NCBI GenBank assembly: GCA_002257025.1
Contig: NCHA01000021.1
Location: forward strand, 1 to 47,942
Source: Sphingobacteriales bacterium 16-39-50
GTDB taxonomy: Bacteria; Bacteroidota; Bacteroidia; Sphingobacteriales; Sphingobacteriaceae
Direction: 5' to 3'
DNA: 47,942 nucleotides
Shown piece after piece: positions 16,671 to 24,633 of the stretch (position 1 is the stretch's first letter; each line of letters starts with the position of its first letter). A program made the translations under genes and the position numbers. The notes under the pieces are model-generated. The model saw nothing but the letters and a program-made list of their open reading frames with translations, ran no database searches and was not told the origin of the DNA.

Positions 16671-16802
16671 GAATAATTGAATGAAGCAAACCAGCTTTCC
16701 TGACCAGATTAAAAATGTTTTTGCACTTAATTGTACAAGAAACGAGTTCTGAAAACAGAACCCGGCTGCTCTCGCTGGACCTATTCATAAAATCAATCCA
16801 AA

Positions 16803-16839
16803 TAAAAAAACAGGCTAACTGTATCAGAAGCCTGTTTCA
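16803..16839 (-). terminator. Intrinsic terminator of the PafA-like phosphatase gene
   Basis: Read on the minus strand, AAACAGGCT and AGCCTGTTT form a 9-base stem followed by a T run. It lies about 40 bases past the stop codon at 16879. Confidence 0.7.
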
Positions 16840-16878
16840 AAGAATTTAATCCGGACCACATTGCCGGGCAAAGATGAT

Positions 16879-18546
16879 TTATTTTATCGCCTCATTAACT
16901 GCCTTACCAATATTTCCATTCGGCTCCTGAATACGCAGAATTCCGCTGATTGTTGGAGCGATATCGGTCATATTATAGGAATTGTTTGATTTTCCCTGTT
17001 TGATGCCCCAGCCCATAAAAACCATTGGAATATGAACGTCGGCAGGGTTCATAGTGCCATGGGTTGCTCCGGTTGATCTTGGTGATGAGCCTGAATACCA
17101 TGCAGGTTCAAGTACGATCTGTATTACTCCGCTGCGGTCAGGGTGGTATCCGTTTATTATTTTTTCTTTATAGACTTCTGGAATTGTAGCATTCTGAGCA
17201 TTTGGGATATCAACTACAAAAGCAACACCTTCCTGCTTTTTCAGGAATTCCATTGTACTCTTTTTAATTGTTTCCTCATTTAGTTTATTTGCATTAATTA
17301 CTGCATAGTTGAAACTTACCGCATAGTTGCTAAAACTAAGTGCAATATTTTTAATCTTAAACTCGGCCTCAAGCTGCTTATTTAATTCTTTTAAAATCGA
17401 AGAACTTGGGAAAACTCCGGCACTGATCTTATTGTCATTTAAAAATCCTGCATTATGCTGAGCTGCATGATCGGCAGTTAAAAATACTGTATAATTCCCT
17501 TTTCCGACCTTCGTATCAAGATAGCTGAAGAATGTTGCCAGATCGCGGTCAAGACGCAGGTAGGTATCCTCGACTTCAACAGAATTTGGTCCAAACTGAT
17601 GCCCGATATAGTCAGGTGAAGAAACACTGATTGCAAGAAAATCTGTTATCGCATCGGCTCCCATGGCTTCATTTTCAACTGCGGCTTTTGCGAGGTCCAG
17701 GGTCAGGGAGCTTCCATAAGGAGTACTGGTTAACAGACCCATTCCGCGGCTTAGCATTTCTGAAGTTTTAACAGGAAATGTTGATGTACTCATTCCCGGA
17801 AATTTTCCTTCGTAAGGAACATCGTCTTTTGTGCTCTGCAGATAAGTTTCAATTGGATATAAAGTATTCCAATCCTGTTTCAAATATTTTTCAGGATACT
17901 TCTGTTCATTGAACTTTGTAAGCCAGGCAGGAAGCTGCTTCATGTAATAAGTGCTTGTAATCCAGTTTCCTGAACCGCCATCGTACCAATATGCAGCATT
18001 TGCACTATGCCCGCCGGGAATAATGGAACCACGGTCTTTTGATGCAATGGCGATGACCTTAGATCTGAAATTTGTAGCAAGCCTCAGTTCATCAGTCATG
18101 CTTGTCACTAGTAGGTTCTTTGGAGACATTTTGCCGGCGGATACTGAACTACTTCCGACAGTACTTACTGTTGAATCGGCAGAGCAATACATGTTTTGTC
18201 CAGTTGCCTGTATGATCCAGTCATTCCCGGTGATGCCATGAATCGCAGGAACTGAGCCTGTATAAACTGTAGCATGCCCAATTCCGGTAACACTTGGAAC
18301 ATAATTAATGTATGCGTTTTCGCAGGAAAATCCTTCGTTCAGCATTCTTTTAAAACCTCCATTTCCATAACGCTCGTAGAAACGGTATAAATAATCCCAT
18401 CTCATCTGATCTACCATTAATCCTACTACTAATTTTGGGCGTGGTAGATATGTATTTTTGGCTTGTATTTGTGCTTTAGATTGTTGTGCATTTGTGCTGA
18501 TTGTTGCAAGCACCAGAAAAGTGAAAAACAGAAATTTTATTCTCAT
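16879..18546 (-). CDS. Exported alkaline phosphatase (PafA-like, alkaline phosphatase superfamily)
   Basis: I choose the ATG at 18546, which starts the signal peptide MRIKFLFFTFLVLATISTNA; the frame runs open to 18615 but the extra residues are not leader-like. The 555-residue protein has the PafA/nucleotide-pyrophosphatase layout. It has MVDQMRWDYL with the first metal Asp, SVTGIGHATVYTGS with the nucleophilic Thr region, and SSPDYIGHQFGP with Asp and His ligands. TADHAAQHN supplies the Asp-His pair and GATHGTMNP the late His. These fit a periplasmic two-zinc phosphomonoesterase close in size to Bacteroidota PafA. It releases phosphate from organic esters. It appears monocistronic, with its own terminator. 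Confidence 0.9.
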   Translation of the reverse strand: MRIKFLFFTFLVLATISTNAQQSKAQIQAKNTYLPRPKLVVGLMVDQMRWDYLYRFYERYGNGGFKRMLNEGFSCENAYINYVPSVTGIGHATVYTGSVPAIHGITGNDWIIQATGQNMYCSADSTVSTVGSSSVSAGKMSPKNLLVTSMTDELRLATNFRSKVIAIASKDRGSIIPGGHSANAAYWYDGGSGNWITSTYYMKQLPAWLTKFNEQKYPEKYLKQDWNTLYPIETYLQSTKDDVPYEGKFPGMSTSTFPVKTSEMLSRGMGLLTSTPYGSSLTLDLAKAAVENEAMGADAITDFLAISVSSPDYIGHQFGPNSVEVEDTYLRLDRDLATFFSYLDTKVGKGNYTVFLTADHAAQHNAGFLNDNKISAGVFPSSSILKELNKQLEAEFKIKNIALSFSNYAVSFNYAVINANKLNEETIKKSTMEFLKKQEGVAFVVDIPNAQNATIPEVYKEKIINGYHPDRSGVIQIVLEPAWYSGSSPRSTGATHGTMNPADVHIPMVFMGWGIKQGKSNNSYNMTDIAPTISGILRIQEPNGNIGKAVNEAIK

Positions 18547-18757
18547 TGGATTTTGGATAAATAATTGATTTGGTTCTTGCGCCGGATATTGAGGTATTAA
18601 GTTAGTTAAGATCAATCTGCGGCTATATTTCTACGGTATCAAATATCGGCTTAATAAATAAATTCATTTGTAAAAATATACTATAGGCTAAAAAGAATAA
18701 TCTGAATTATTAACAGAACTTTCAAAAGTGAGGGAATCAGATGAGGGAATAAATAAA

Positions 18758-19135
18758 TTATTTCAGGATGGTAGTACCTTCTTTTTTAAGCTGCACCTTA
18801 TCCATGATGACATTACCTATATAGGTAGCTCCTGTTTCAACCTGCAGGGAATTTGTATGAAGTTCGCCAAGAATATTTCCTGAGCTTTTTATGTCAATAG
18901 AATCGGCTGTAACACTTCCGTTAATCGTACCAAAAACTACAATTTCCCTGGCTTTAATATTCCCCTCAATTATTCCATTCTCGCCAATTATTAATCCCTC
19001 GCCAATAATCAAGTCGCCTTTTATATGCCCGTCAATTCTCACAAAAACATCCGATTCAATCCTGCCATGGACAACACAACCTTTGCTGATTAGTGTCGGG
19101 GCTGAAGTGCTTTGTCCATTTTTAGAGCCAGCCAT
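18758..19135 (-). CDS. Bactofilin (short, partner of M23 peptidase)
   Basis: The 125-residue protein is a single bactofilin domain. After a short polar N-terminus, Ile, Val and Gly recur at beta-helix spacing (HGRIESDVFVRIDGHIKGD, then IIGENGIIEGNIKAREIVV, then GTINGSVTADSIDIKSSG). Bactofilins polymerise without nucleotide into cytoskeletal filaments that place wall enzymes. The gene begins 5 bases after the M23 peptidase gene, so the two are co-transcribed, as in known bactofilin and LytM peptidase pairs. The locus also has a second, longer bactofilin gene on the opposite strand (21273-21908). Confidence 0.92.
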   Translation of the reverse strand: MAGSKNGQSTSAPTLISKGCVVHGRIESDVFVRIDGHIKGDLIIGEGLIIGENGIIEGNIKAREIVVFGTINGSVTADSIDIKSSGNILGELHTNSLQVETGATYIGNVIMDKVQLKKEGTTILK

Positions 19136-19140
19136 TTTTT

Positions 19141-19989
19141 TTAATTTATACTTAGGAAGTTCTTTGGATTAACAGGTTTTCCATTTTTCCTCACTTCGTA
19201 ATGGAGATGATTTCCGGTAGAATAGCCGGTTGATCCAACATGCCCGACAATTTGACCTGTGTTTACGTTTTGTCCTACTTTAACATTGATCTTTGACAAA
19301 TGGCCGTAGAGAGTCTCAAGATTGTTTTTATGCCTGATCTTTACACATTTGCCGTATCCCTGAAACCAACCTGCAACCACAACTTTTCCGTCTGCTGTAC
19401 TTTTTACAGCATCACCTCTCCGGCCTTTAAAATCTATACCCGGATGAAACTCAACCCTTCCACGCCTGATTGGATCGCCACGATAGCCAAAGGTTGAATT
19501 TATGACGTAGTTGGCCGGATATCCCATTGGTGTGAATGCAACACCAAGTAGAAAGTCTTCAAGACGCTCATCATACAATGCATAAGTTTCTTCTGTACTA
19601 AGTTCTGTGGAAGTCTCATTATTGCCACCAATTTCGTCTACTTTAAAGCCCTTTATTCCTCTTTTAATAAGGTATTGATTGATTTTTTTTAGCTTGTTTT
19701 CGATGTTCTGTATGTAATTTCTGGCTTGTGTACTATCTGTGGGTGGTGGAATCTGTTTTTTTAAATGCGCGATTTCTCTGTTGTAGGCAATTCGTTCCTT
19801 CTCAATTTTACTGAGTTCAAGAGAAAGGAAAATTATAGTACAGGTCAGTATAAAGATTGTTATACCAATTGTAAGGGCATAATGTTTTAAGCGGTTGATG
19901 TGTTTTGTTTTGACACGCAGAGATTTTGTTTCGCCCTTGTTAGAGCCTACGATCAAAACAGTACTGAAATCTGATTTCGAAAATATCAT
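19141..19989 (-). CDS. Membrane-anchored M23 (LytM) peptidoglycan peptidase
   Basis: The 282-residue protein has a basic cytoplasmic N-terminus (1-36), one transmembrane helix (about 37-58) and a helical coiled-coil-like stretch (about 60-110). A C-terminal LytM domain follows. The zinc site is complete: H182 and D186 in FHPGIDFKG, H230 in YGHLSK and HLHYEV with H261 and H263. It is expected to cut peptide cross-links of the cell wall in the periplasm while its N-terminus faces the cytoplasmic bactofilin. It is the first gene of the pair. The divergent actin-like gene starts 271 bases away, so the two units may be co-regulated. Confidence 0.92.
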   Translation of the reverse strand: MIFSKSDFSTVLIVGSNKGETKSLRVKTKHINRLKHYALTIGITIFILTCTIIFLSLELSKIEKERIAYNREIAHLKKQIPPPTDSTQARNYIQNIENKLKKINQYLIKRGIKGFKVDEIGGNNETSTELSTEETYALYDERLEDFLLGVAFTPMGYPANYVINSTFGYRGDPIRRGRVEFHPGIDFKGRRGDAVKSTADGKVVVAGWFQGYGKCVKIRHKNNLETLYGHLSKINVKVGQNVNTGQIVGHVGSTGYSTGNHLHYEVRKNGKPVNPKNFLSIN

Positions 19990-20259
19990 TTATCTCATTA
20001 TTTTAGGAATAGACACGATTTTTTCTGTGGTCTTTCACAAGGCTATGATACAGCATTTTATTGTTTTTTTAAAACATTTTATCAATTTAATTGTATGTTT
20101 ATTCTAAATCAATAAAATTATCCTAATTTAGATTTCATTTGTTTGGCTCGTATTATCGTAATATGAACAAAACTATTTCTTCACGAAATTATTTTTCTTG
20201 AAAGAACCTTAATTGAAATTGAAATTAACACATATATAAACTCTAATTTAAATAACAGA

Positions 20260-21276
20260 ATGTTTGCAATTCAGTCGTTTTCCAGCTTAATAGAAAATAG
20301 TAACGCCAACCTTAGCAATACATCAAAGGACTTATTGAACGGTTTGAAGATCTTTCATGAGAATCAGTGGTATATCTGCGGTAACTTAGCTATGAGTGAG
20401 GGGCAATTGCCACATAAATTCATTAATTCAGCTCCAACTGATCTTGATTATCAATTACTTGTTAAAGCAGCACTACTGCTGGTATCTGATTCAGCTGAGC
20501 AGCCTTTGACAATAACAACTGGTTTTCCTTATTCTACCTACAGGATATACAAGGATATGGCAACTGAGTTTCTGAGAAAGACACATATCATTGAATTTGA
20601 TGCATCTACCTACAGTAACAGTGGTAAGAGATCTGTTATTTTGGACGTTCAGAATGTTGAAGTAATACCTGAGATTGTAGGTTGTACCATTGCATTGAGA
20701 AAAGGGGAACATCAGGCTGAAGGGAATTTCTTTGTGTTGAGTTGTGGGTTCGGAACATTTGAATCTGTTCTGAGCATGGAATCAGGGATTGTTGAGCAGA
20801 CTATGGTCAGTACTCATGGACTGAAATATGCTGTAAATATGATGATGAGTGAGCTTGAGAAGAGCCATTATCTTGGTTTCAGAAATGCACACCTGATGGA
20901 TGAAGCATTCCAGAAGGGTTATATAATTCTGAACAGAAAGAATGTTGATCTTAGAGAGATCAGAAGAAATGTTCTCAGATCATATTACAATGAAGTTATT
21001 TCTCCAAATCTGAGAAATGTAATCACGGATGCGAACCTCATGAAATCCAACAAGGTATATCTTTGTGGTGGTGCTATGTTGTATCAGGATCTGGTTGAGT
21101 GCTTTAAAAATGAATTTGGTGAAATCGCTCAATTAGAGTTTGTAACTGATCCTGCCAGTCTGGCAAGCAAGGGTTACACACTTAATTCTCTTCGTGTTTC
21201 AGGTGGTAAAAAGCAATCTTCAGTTGGATTGGATATTGGTAATGCAACAACTGTTGTAACTACATTGACGGAATGA
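20260..21276 (+). CDS. Actin-like (ParM/Alp-type) ATPase, apparently circularly permuted
   Basis: The 338-residue protein has ParM/Ta0583-like actin-fold signatures in a shifted order. Near the N-terminus are FSSLIE (cf. FPSLV) and WYICGNLA (cf. the yxxGexA segment), which in relatives lie just after the phosphate-1 hairpin. Next come DYQLLVKAALLL and LTITTGFPYSTYR (cf. the GLP motif), the phosphate-2-like LSCGFGTFESVL (160-171) and the adenosine-like VYLCGGAMLYQDL (266-278). LASKGYTLNSLRV (301-313) corresponds to the usual last helix. After a short linker, SVGLDIGNATTVV (321-333), a near-perfect phosphate-1 motif, closes the protein. The reading frame upstream to the TGA at 20164-20166 has no such motif. 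I infer a circular permutation. The stop overlaps the ATG of the next bactofilin gene (ATGA). It is probably cytoplasmic and nucleotide-binding. Confidence 0.75.
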   Translation: MFAIQSFSSLIENSNANLSNTSKDLLNGLKIFHENQWYICGNLAMSEGQLPHKFINSAPTDLDYQLLVKAALLLVSDSAEQPLTITTGFPYSTYRIYKDMATEFLRKTHIIEFDASTYSNSGKRSVILDVQNVEVIPEIVGCTIALRKGEHQAEGNFFVLSCGFGTFESVLSMESGIVEQTMVSTHGLKYAVNMMMSELEKSHYLGFRNAHLMDEAFQKGYIILNRKNVDLREIRRNVLRSYYNEVISPNLRNVITDANLMKSNKVYLCGGAMLYQDLVECFKNEFGEIAQLEFVTDPASLASKGYTLNSLRVSGGKKQSSVGLDIGNATTVVTTLTE

Positions 21277-21908
21277 TCGGCAGGGCTGTAAATTTTATTA
21301 AGAAATTTCTCGATAAAAAGGACCGCCAAAAGGAGATCGTTGCAGACTTTCACACTACGATAATCAGGGTTGATGATAATTTTATTTCATCAAGTTCTAT
21401 AATCCTTGATGAAAGGCTTATCGGTAATATCTATTCGCTGAAAGAAGTCACCGTAGGAACGACTGCAGAAATATCAGGTAATATCACTTCCAGAACCTGT
21501 AATATTAATGGAAAGGTAATTGGAGACATTATATCTACTGAGTCTGCACATATTAAAAGTTCGGCTAAAATATGCGGGAATATCAGGGCTAAATCTATTA
21601 ATGTAGAGCCCGGATGTATTATCAATGGAATGATCAGGATTGAAGGGAATATTGATGAGCATGATCTTATTGAGAAGGTAGAGAACCGGCTACCTCCAAA
21701 AGTCCATAAGGAGATTATTGCTATGCCTTATCTGATTTCTGAGCCCGTTGAAGTTGAAAAGGAACCTGTAGCTAAAACGAATAGTCAGCCTGACAGGCCA
21801 TCCGAAATCAACAAGAGGGCTTCGGTTCCTGTAACTAAGACTAAGACTGTTGTTCCAGCAGCAGAGCCTGAAGAGGCTCACAAGCCTAACACAAACAGCT
21901 GGTATTGA
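21273..21908 (+). CDS. Bactofilin, coupled to the actin-like gene
   Basis: The 211-residue protein begins with a basic amphipathic helix (MIGRAVNFIKKFLDKK) that could touch the membrane. Residues about 30-130 form the bactofilin beta-helix, with repeats such as SSSIILDERLIGNIYSL, VGTTAEISGNITS, INGKVIGDIIST and IKSSAKICGNIRA. From about 135 the tail is Pro, Lys and Glu rich and probably disordered. The start overlaps the stop of the actin-like gene by ATGA, so translation is likely coupled and the proteins are probably made in fixed ratio. Together with the M23/bactofilin unit opposite, this suggests two bactofilins with one wall peptidase and one actin-like protein. Confidence 0.9.
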   Translation: MIGRAVNFIKKFLDKKDRQKEIVADFHTTIIRVDDNFISSSSIILDERLIGNIYSLKEVTVGTTAEISGNITSRTCNINGKVIGDIISTESAHIKSSAKICGNIRAKSINVEPGCIINGMIRIEGNIDEHDLIEKVENRLPPKVHKEIIAMPYLISEPVEVEKEPVAKTNSQPDRPSEINKRASVPVTKTKTVVPAAEPEEAHKPNTNSWY

Positions 21909-21976
21909 TCACAGGAACTCTGCTGGTATTGTGACACTCAGATTATACCTGGAGCCATAATTGAAATCTAAAATCT

Positions 21977-21984
21977 TAATTTTG
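21977..21984 (+). promoter_or_regulatory. Putative -7 promoter box for the monooxygenase gene
   Basis: TAATTTTG matches the Bacteroidota -7 consensus TAnnTTTG, 45 bases before the ATG at 22030. The -33 box is weak (TTG at 21961-21963 is closer than usual). Confidence 0.3.
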
Positions 21985-22029
21985 CAGGATATTTCCGGGA
22001 CATAATTTCCGTAGATATCCTGTAAAATT

Positions 22030-23058
22030 ATGCACGACTCTTCTGCCTCAGTTTCAAACTTATCTGTCCCGTTTTCCGTTCTTGATCTTGTTCCGGTTCT
22101 TTCCGGAAAAACACCATCCGACTCATTTAAAAACAGTTTGGATCTGGCGAGGAATTGTGAAAAATTCGGATATTCCCGGTACTGGATGGCAGAGCATCAC
22201 AACATGGCAGGGATTGCAAGTTCAGCCACCTCCATTCTTATCTCGCATATAGCCGCTGGCACCAATTCTATACGGGTTGGTTCTGGTGGAATCATGTTGC
22301 CAAATCATGCCCCATTGATTGTTGCAGAGCAGTTTGGTACCCTTGAATCTTTATTTCCCGGAAGAATAGATCTTGGATTGGGTCGCGCTCCGGGTACGGA
22401 TCAGTTAACAGCTATGGCATTACGCCGGAACCTTGAAGGTGCCGGAGAAGATTTTGCAAAAAGTTTGATGGAACTGAGAGCATATTTGTCATCAGATAAT
22501 TCAGAGTCGGCAGTAAGGGCCATTCCCGGCGAAGGTTTGGATATTCCAATTTGGTTGCTTGGTTCCAGTACCTACAGTGCCCAGTTAGCTGGAATATTGG
22601 GTTTGCCATTCGCATTTGCAAGTCATTTTGCACCTGCTCAGCTATTTTCTGCATTACAGGTTTATCGCGAAAGCTTCCGACCATCTGAATCCCTGAAAGA
22701 GCCCTATTCAATGGCATGTGTAAATGTTGTTGCGGCCGATACAGACAATGAAGCCGAATTTCAGGCGACTTCATTGTTTACAACATTTCTGAATGTAATT
22801 AAAGGCAAACGGACAAGTCTTCAGCCACCTGTCGCTTCGATGGATTTGGTCTGGAATGATGCAGAACGTTTTGCAGTAATGCAAATGCTGAAATATACTT
22901 TTATTGGTTCTGGAGCTAAGGTGGGATCTGCGCTATCCGAATTCGTTTTTAATACCGGCGTGAATGAGATTATGATTAATTCTCATATTTTTGATCATAA
23001 TGAAAGGGTTCGTTCCTATGAAATTATTTCAGAATATGCCTCCGGAAGAATCAAATAA
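22030..23058 (+). CDS. Luciferase-like (LLM class) flavin-dependent monooxygenase
   Basis: The 342-residue protein shows the LLM TIM-barrel signatures: VSNLSVPFSVLDLVPV, YSRYWMAEHHNMAG, IRVGSGGIMLPNHAPL and FPGRIDLGLGRAPGTDQ, the last being a characteristic flavin/phosphate region. IPIWLLGSSTYSAQLAG follows. These are typical of the bacterial group of single-component-like oxidoreductases related to alkanal monooxygenase alpha chain. FMN comes from a separate reductase. Substrate cannot be read from the sequence. A DAC-like gene follows after 48 bases on the same strand; the two may be co-transcribed. Confidence 0.88.
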   Translation: MHDSSASVSNLSVPFSVLDLVPVLSGKTPSDSFKNSLDLARNCEKFGYSRYWMAEHHNMAGIASSATSILISHIAAGTNSIRVGSGGIMLPNHAPLIVAEQFGTLESLFPGRIDLGLGRAPGTDQLTAMALRRNLEGAGEDFAKSLMELRAYLSSDNSESAVRAIPGEGLDIPIWLLGSSTYSAQLAGILGLPFAFASHFAPAQLFSALQVYRESFRPSESLKEPYSMACVNVVAADTDNEAEFQATSLFTTFLNVIKGKRTSLQPPVASMDLVWNDAERFAVMQMLKYTFIGSGAKVGSALSEFVFNTGVNEIMINSHIFDHNERVRSYEIISEYASGRIK

Positions 23059-23106
23059 ATATTCATTCATCACAAAGGGAACCTGTTTTAGCTGAATTTC
23101 AAGATT

Positions 23107-24246
23107 ATGTCTACTCTTTCGACCTACAAAGCAGCATCAGCTGTTGCATTAATTGCAGAAAAGCATTTTGCAGACCATCTGCATGAAGCTGTGCATCGGG
23201 GTGAATCGGATCTGGCAGCTGCACCTTCGGCCATCCAGATTGAAATTATGCTGGATATTGCATTTTGGGCTAGCTTAAGGAGAGAGGAGGGGATTTCTCC
23301 CAAAATTTCAATTGCTTTCCTATCACCTGCGCAGGCAGGTTCTGCACTTCAGTTTGAGCAAAAACTTGAATTCAGTAGCAAGGTCCTGACCAAGTTGGGG
23401 CCGGGTGTTGAGCGTCCGGGAGTACATTTGGGAGTATGGTATGATGAAAGTGGCTTATATGTTTGGGGCACAACCCATAAAATTCCTAATTGCTGTTTTG
23501 TGCTGGATGTTTCAGAGCCTGGTTTATTGGTTATCAAACACAGAAGAATGCATGGCTTCGGGAAATTTACCAATATAATGGTTCTTCGCGGAGATCAAAT
23601 TAAGGTAGTGGATGAGAGCAGTGCAAATTTACCGGATTGTCCGATTTTATTGACTTCATTACTTGGTTTTACATCAAAATCTGATGATAACTCAGTAAAT
23701 GTGCTGATTCAGCTTGCTACTTCTATGCGTGCACATAAGCATGGTGGAATATTACTTGTAGTTCCTTCGGCGACTGATGCCTGGCGTGAATCTATTTTGA
23801 AGCCTGTTAAGTATGCTGTTTCACCGGCATTCACCGGCCTGACTGATTTGATGGCTGATGATCAGAATAGATGGACATCAAGTGTATGGCTTGGGGAACT
23901 CAGCAGGGAGATTGAAAGTATTGCCGGACTTACAGCTATTGACGGTGCTACAGTAATTAGTGACCGGTATGAGGTGCTGGCTTTTGGTGCCAAGATTGGC
24001 AGGATTGACGGTAGCCCGAGAGTAGAGCGGGTACTCTTAACTGAACCTGTGCTTGGCGGGGAAGGGAAAATTGTTAACCCTGCAAGCAGCGGAGGAACAA
24101 GGCATATTTCTGCAGCGCAATTCGTTCATGATCAGCGTGATTCAATCGCTCTTGTAGCTTCTCAGGATGGTCATTTTACGATTTTTACCTGGTCACCATG
24201 TGAGAATCTGGTTCACGCGCACAGGATTGATAGTTTACTTCTCTGA
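23107..24246 (+). CDS. Diadenylate-cyclase-like (DAC/DisA_N fold) protein with N-terminal sensor region
   Basis: The 379-residue protein has an N-terminal region (about 1-210) that looks like a beta-rich sensor domain (LGVWYDESGLYVWGT; HGGILLVVPSATDAW) of the type I associate with the DACNV family. The C-terminal part (about 220-370) resembles the DisA_N diadenylate cyclase fold. It has DGATVISD (D279-G280-A281, cf. the DGA motif), then GGTRHISAAQF (T331, R332, H333, cf. GTRHRAA), then SIALVASQDGHFTIF. Thus both key DAC motifs are at least partly kept, although the usual SEETG segment is changed. The protein may make or sense cyclic dinucleotides; I cannot say which. No membrane segment is seen, so it is cytosolic. 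The repeated structured element lies about 96 bases past its stop. Confidence 0.65.
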   Translation: MSTLSTYKAASAVALIAEKHFADHLHEAVHRGESDLAAAPSAIQIEIMLDIAFWASLRREEGISPKISIAFLSPAQAGSALQFEQKLEFSSKVLTKLGPGVERPGVHLGVWYDESGLYVWGTTHKIPNCCFVLDVSEPGLLVIKHRRMHGFGKFTNIMVLRGDQIKVVDESSANLPDCPILLTSLLGFTSKSDDNSVNVLIQLATSMRAHKHGGILLVVPSATDAWRESILKPVKYAVSPAFTGLTDLMADDQNRWTSSVWLGELSREIESIAGLTAIDGATVISDRYEVLAFGAKIGRIDGSPRVERVLLTEPVLGGEGKIVNPASSGGTRHISAAQFVHDQRDSIALVASQDGHFTIFTWSPCENLVHAHRIDSLLL

Positions 24247-24342
24247 TTAGCAAATTTGGAAATTTGATAAATTGAAAATGGGATTTGCTTATTCAGGGAT
24301 GTTTATTGCCAAGCATTAAATTGATGTGAGTTCAATAGGTAC

Positions 24343-24569
24343 TTTTGCCGGGCTGTCCCTCCCTATGAAATACAGATCTTTGTAAAATAAACCTTGCCGG
24401 AGGAGGTAGCTTCCGGCCATACGTAATTTTAATCAGAACGCGATTTCTCGCCGGAACTACTCCGGAGGAAAGGGCTGAACAGACCTATAACACACAGGTA
24501 TTGGTTTCAAAAATCTATTAATATTTTTGCAGCCTTATTTGACAAATCATAAAGTTCTATTTTACCCTT
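24343..24569 (+). ncRNA. Structured intergenic element, copy B (candidate small RNA)
   Basis: This 227-base stretch repeats the conserved blocks of the element at 2261-2489 in the same order, spacing and strand. The inter-block segments differ freely, which argues for an old functional family rather than a recent copy. GTAAAATA (24382-24389) can pair with TATTTTAC (24558-24565) to close a 184-nt domain. The GCCGGAGG/CTTCCGGC hairpin and the ACCT/AGGT hairpin are kept exactly. Here an extra CCGGA(5)TCCGG hairpin forms where copy A has a different pairing. TACTTTTG at 24341-24348 matches the TAnnTTTG -7 box, with TTG about 17 bases upstream, so plus-strand transcription from near 24355 is likely. 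It lies between convergent genes and has no obvious intrinsic terminator. Confidence 0.58.
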
Positions 24570-24633
24570 CCCCATCCAAAATCAGATTAACTTAAATAAA
24601 ACTCTACCATGTCCGGTATTTTGGTTTGGCATA

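Noticed and set aside
18547..18615. Longer start for the PafA-like gene, at 18615
   Set aside because: The extra 23 residues are not leader-like and come before a clear signal peptide starting MRIKFLFF.
23349..23573. Minus-strand frame of 74 codons inside the DAC-like gene
   Set aside because: It is a shadow of a well-supported plus-strand gene, with no recognisable family and no promoter.
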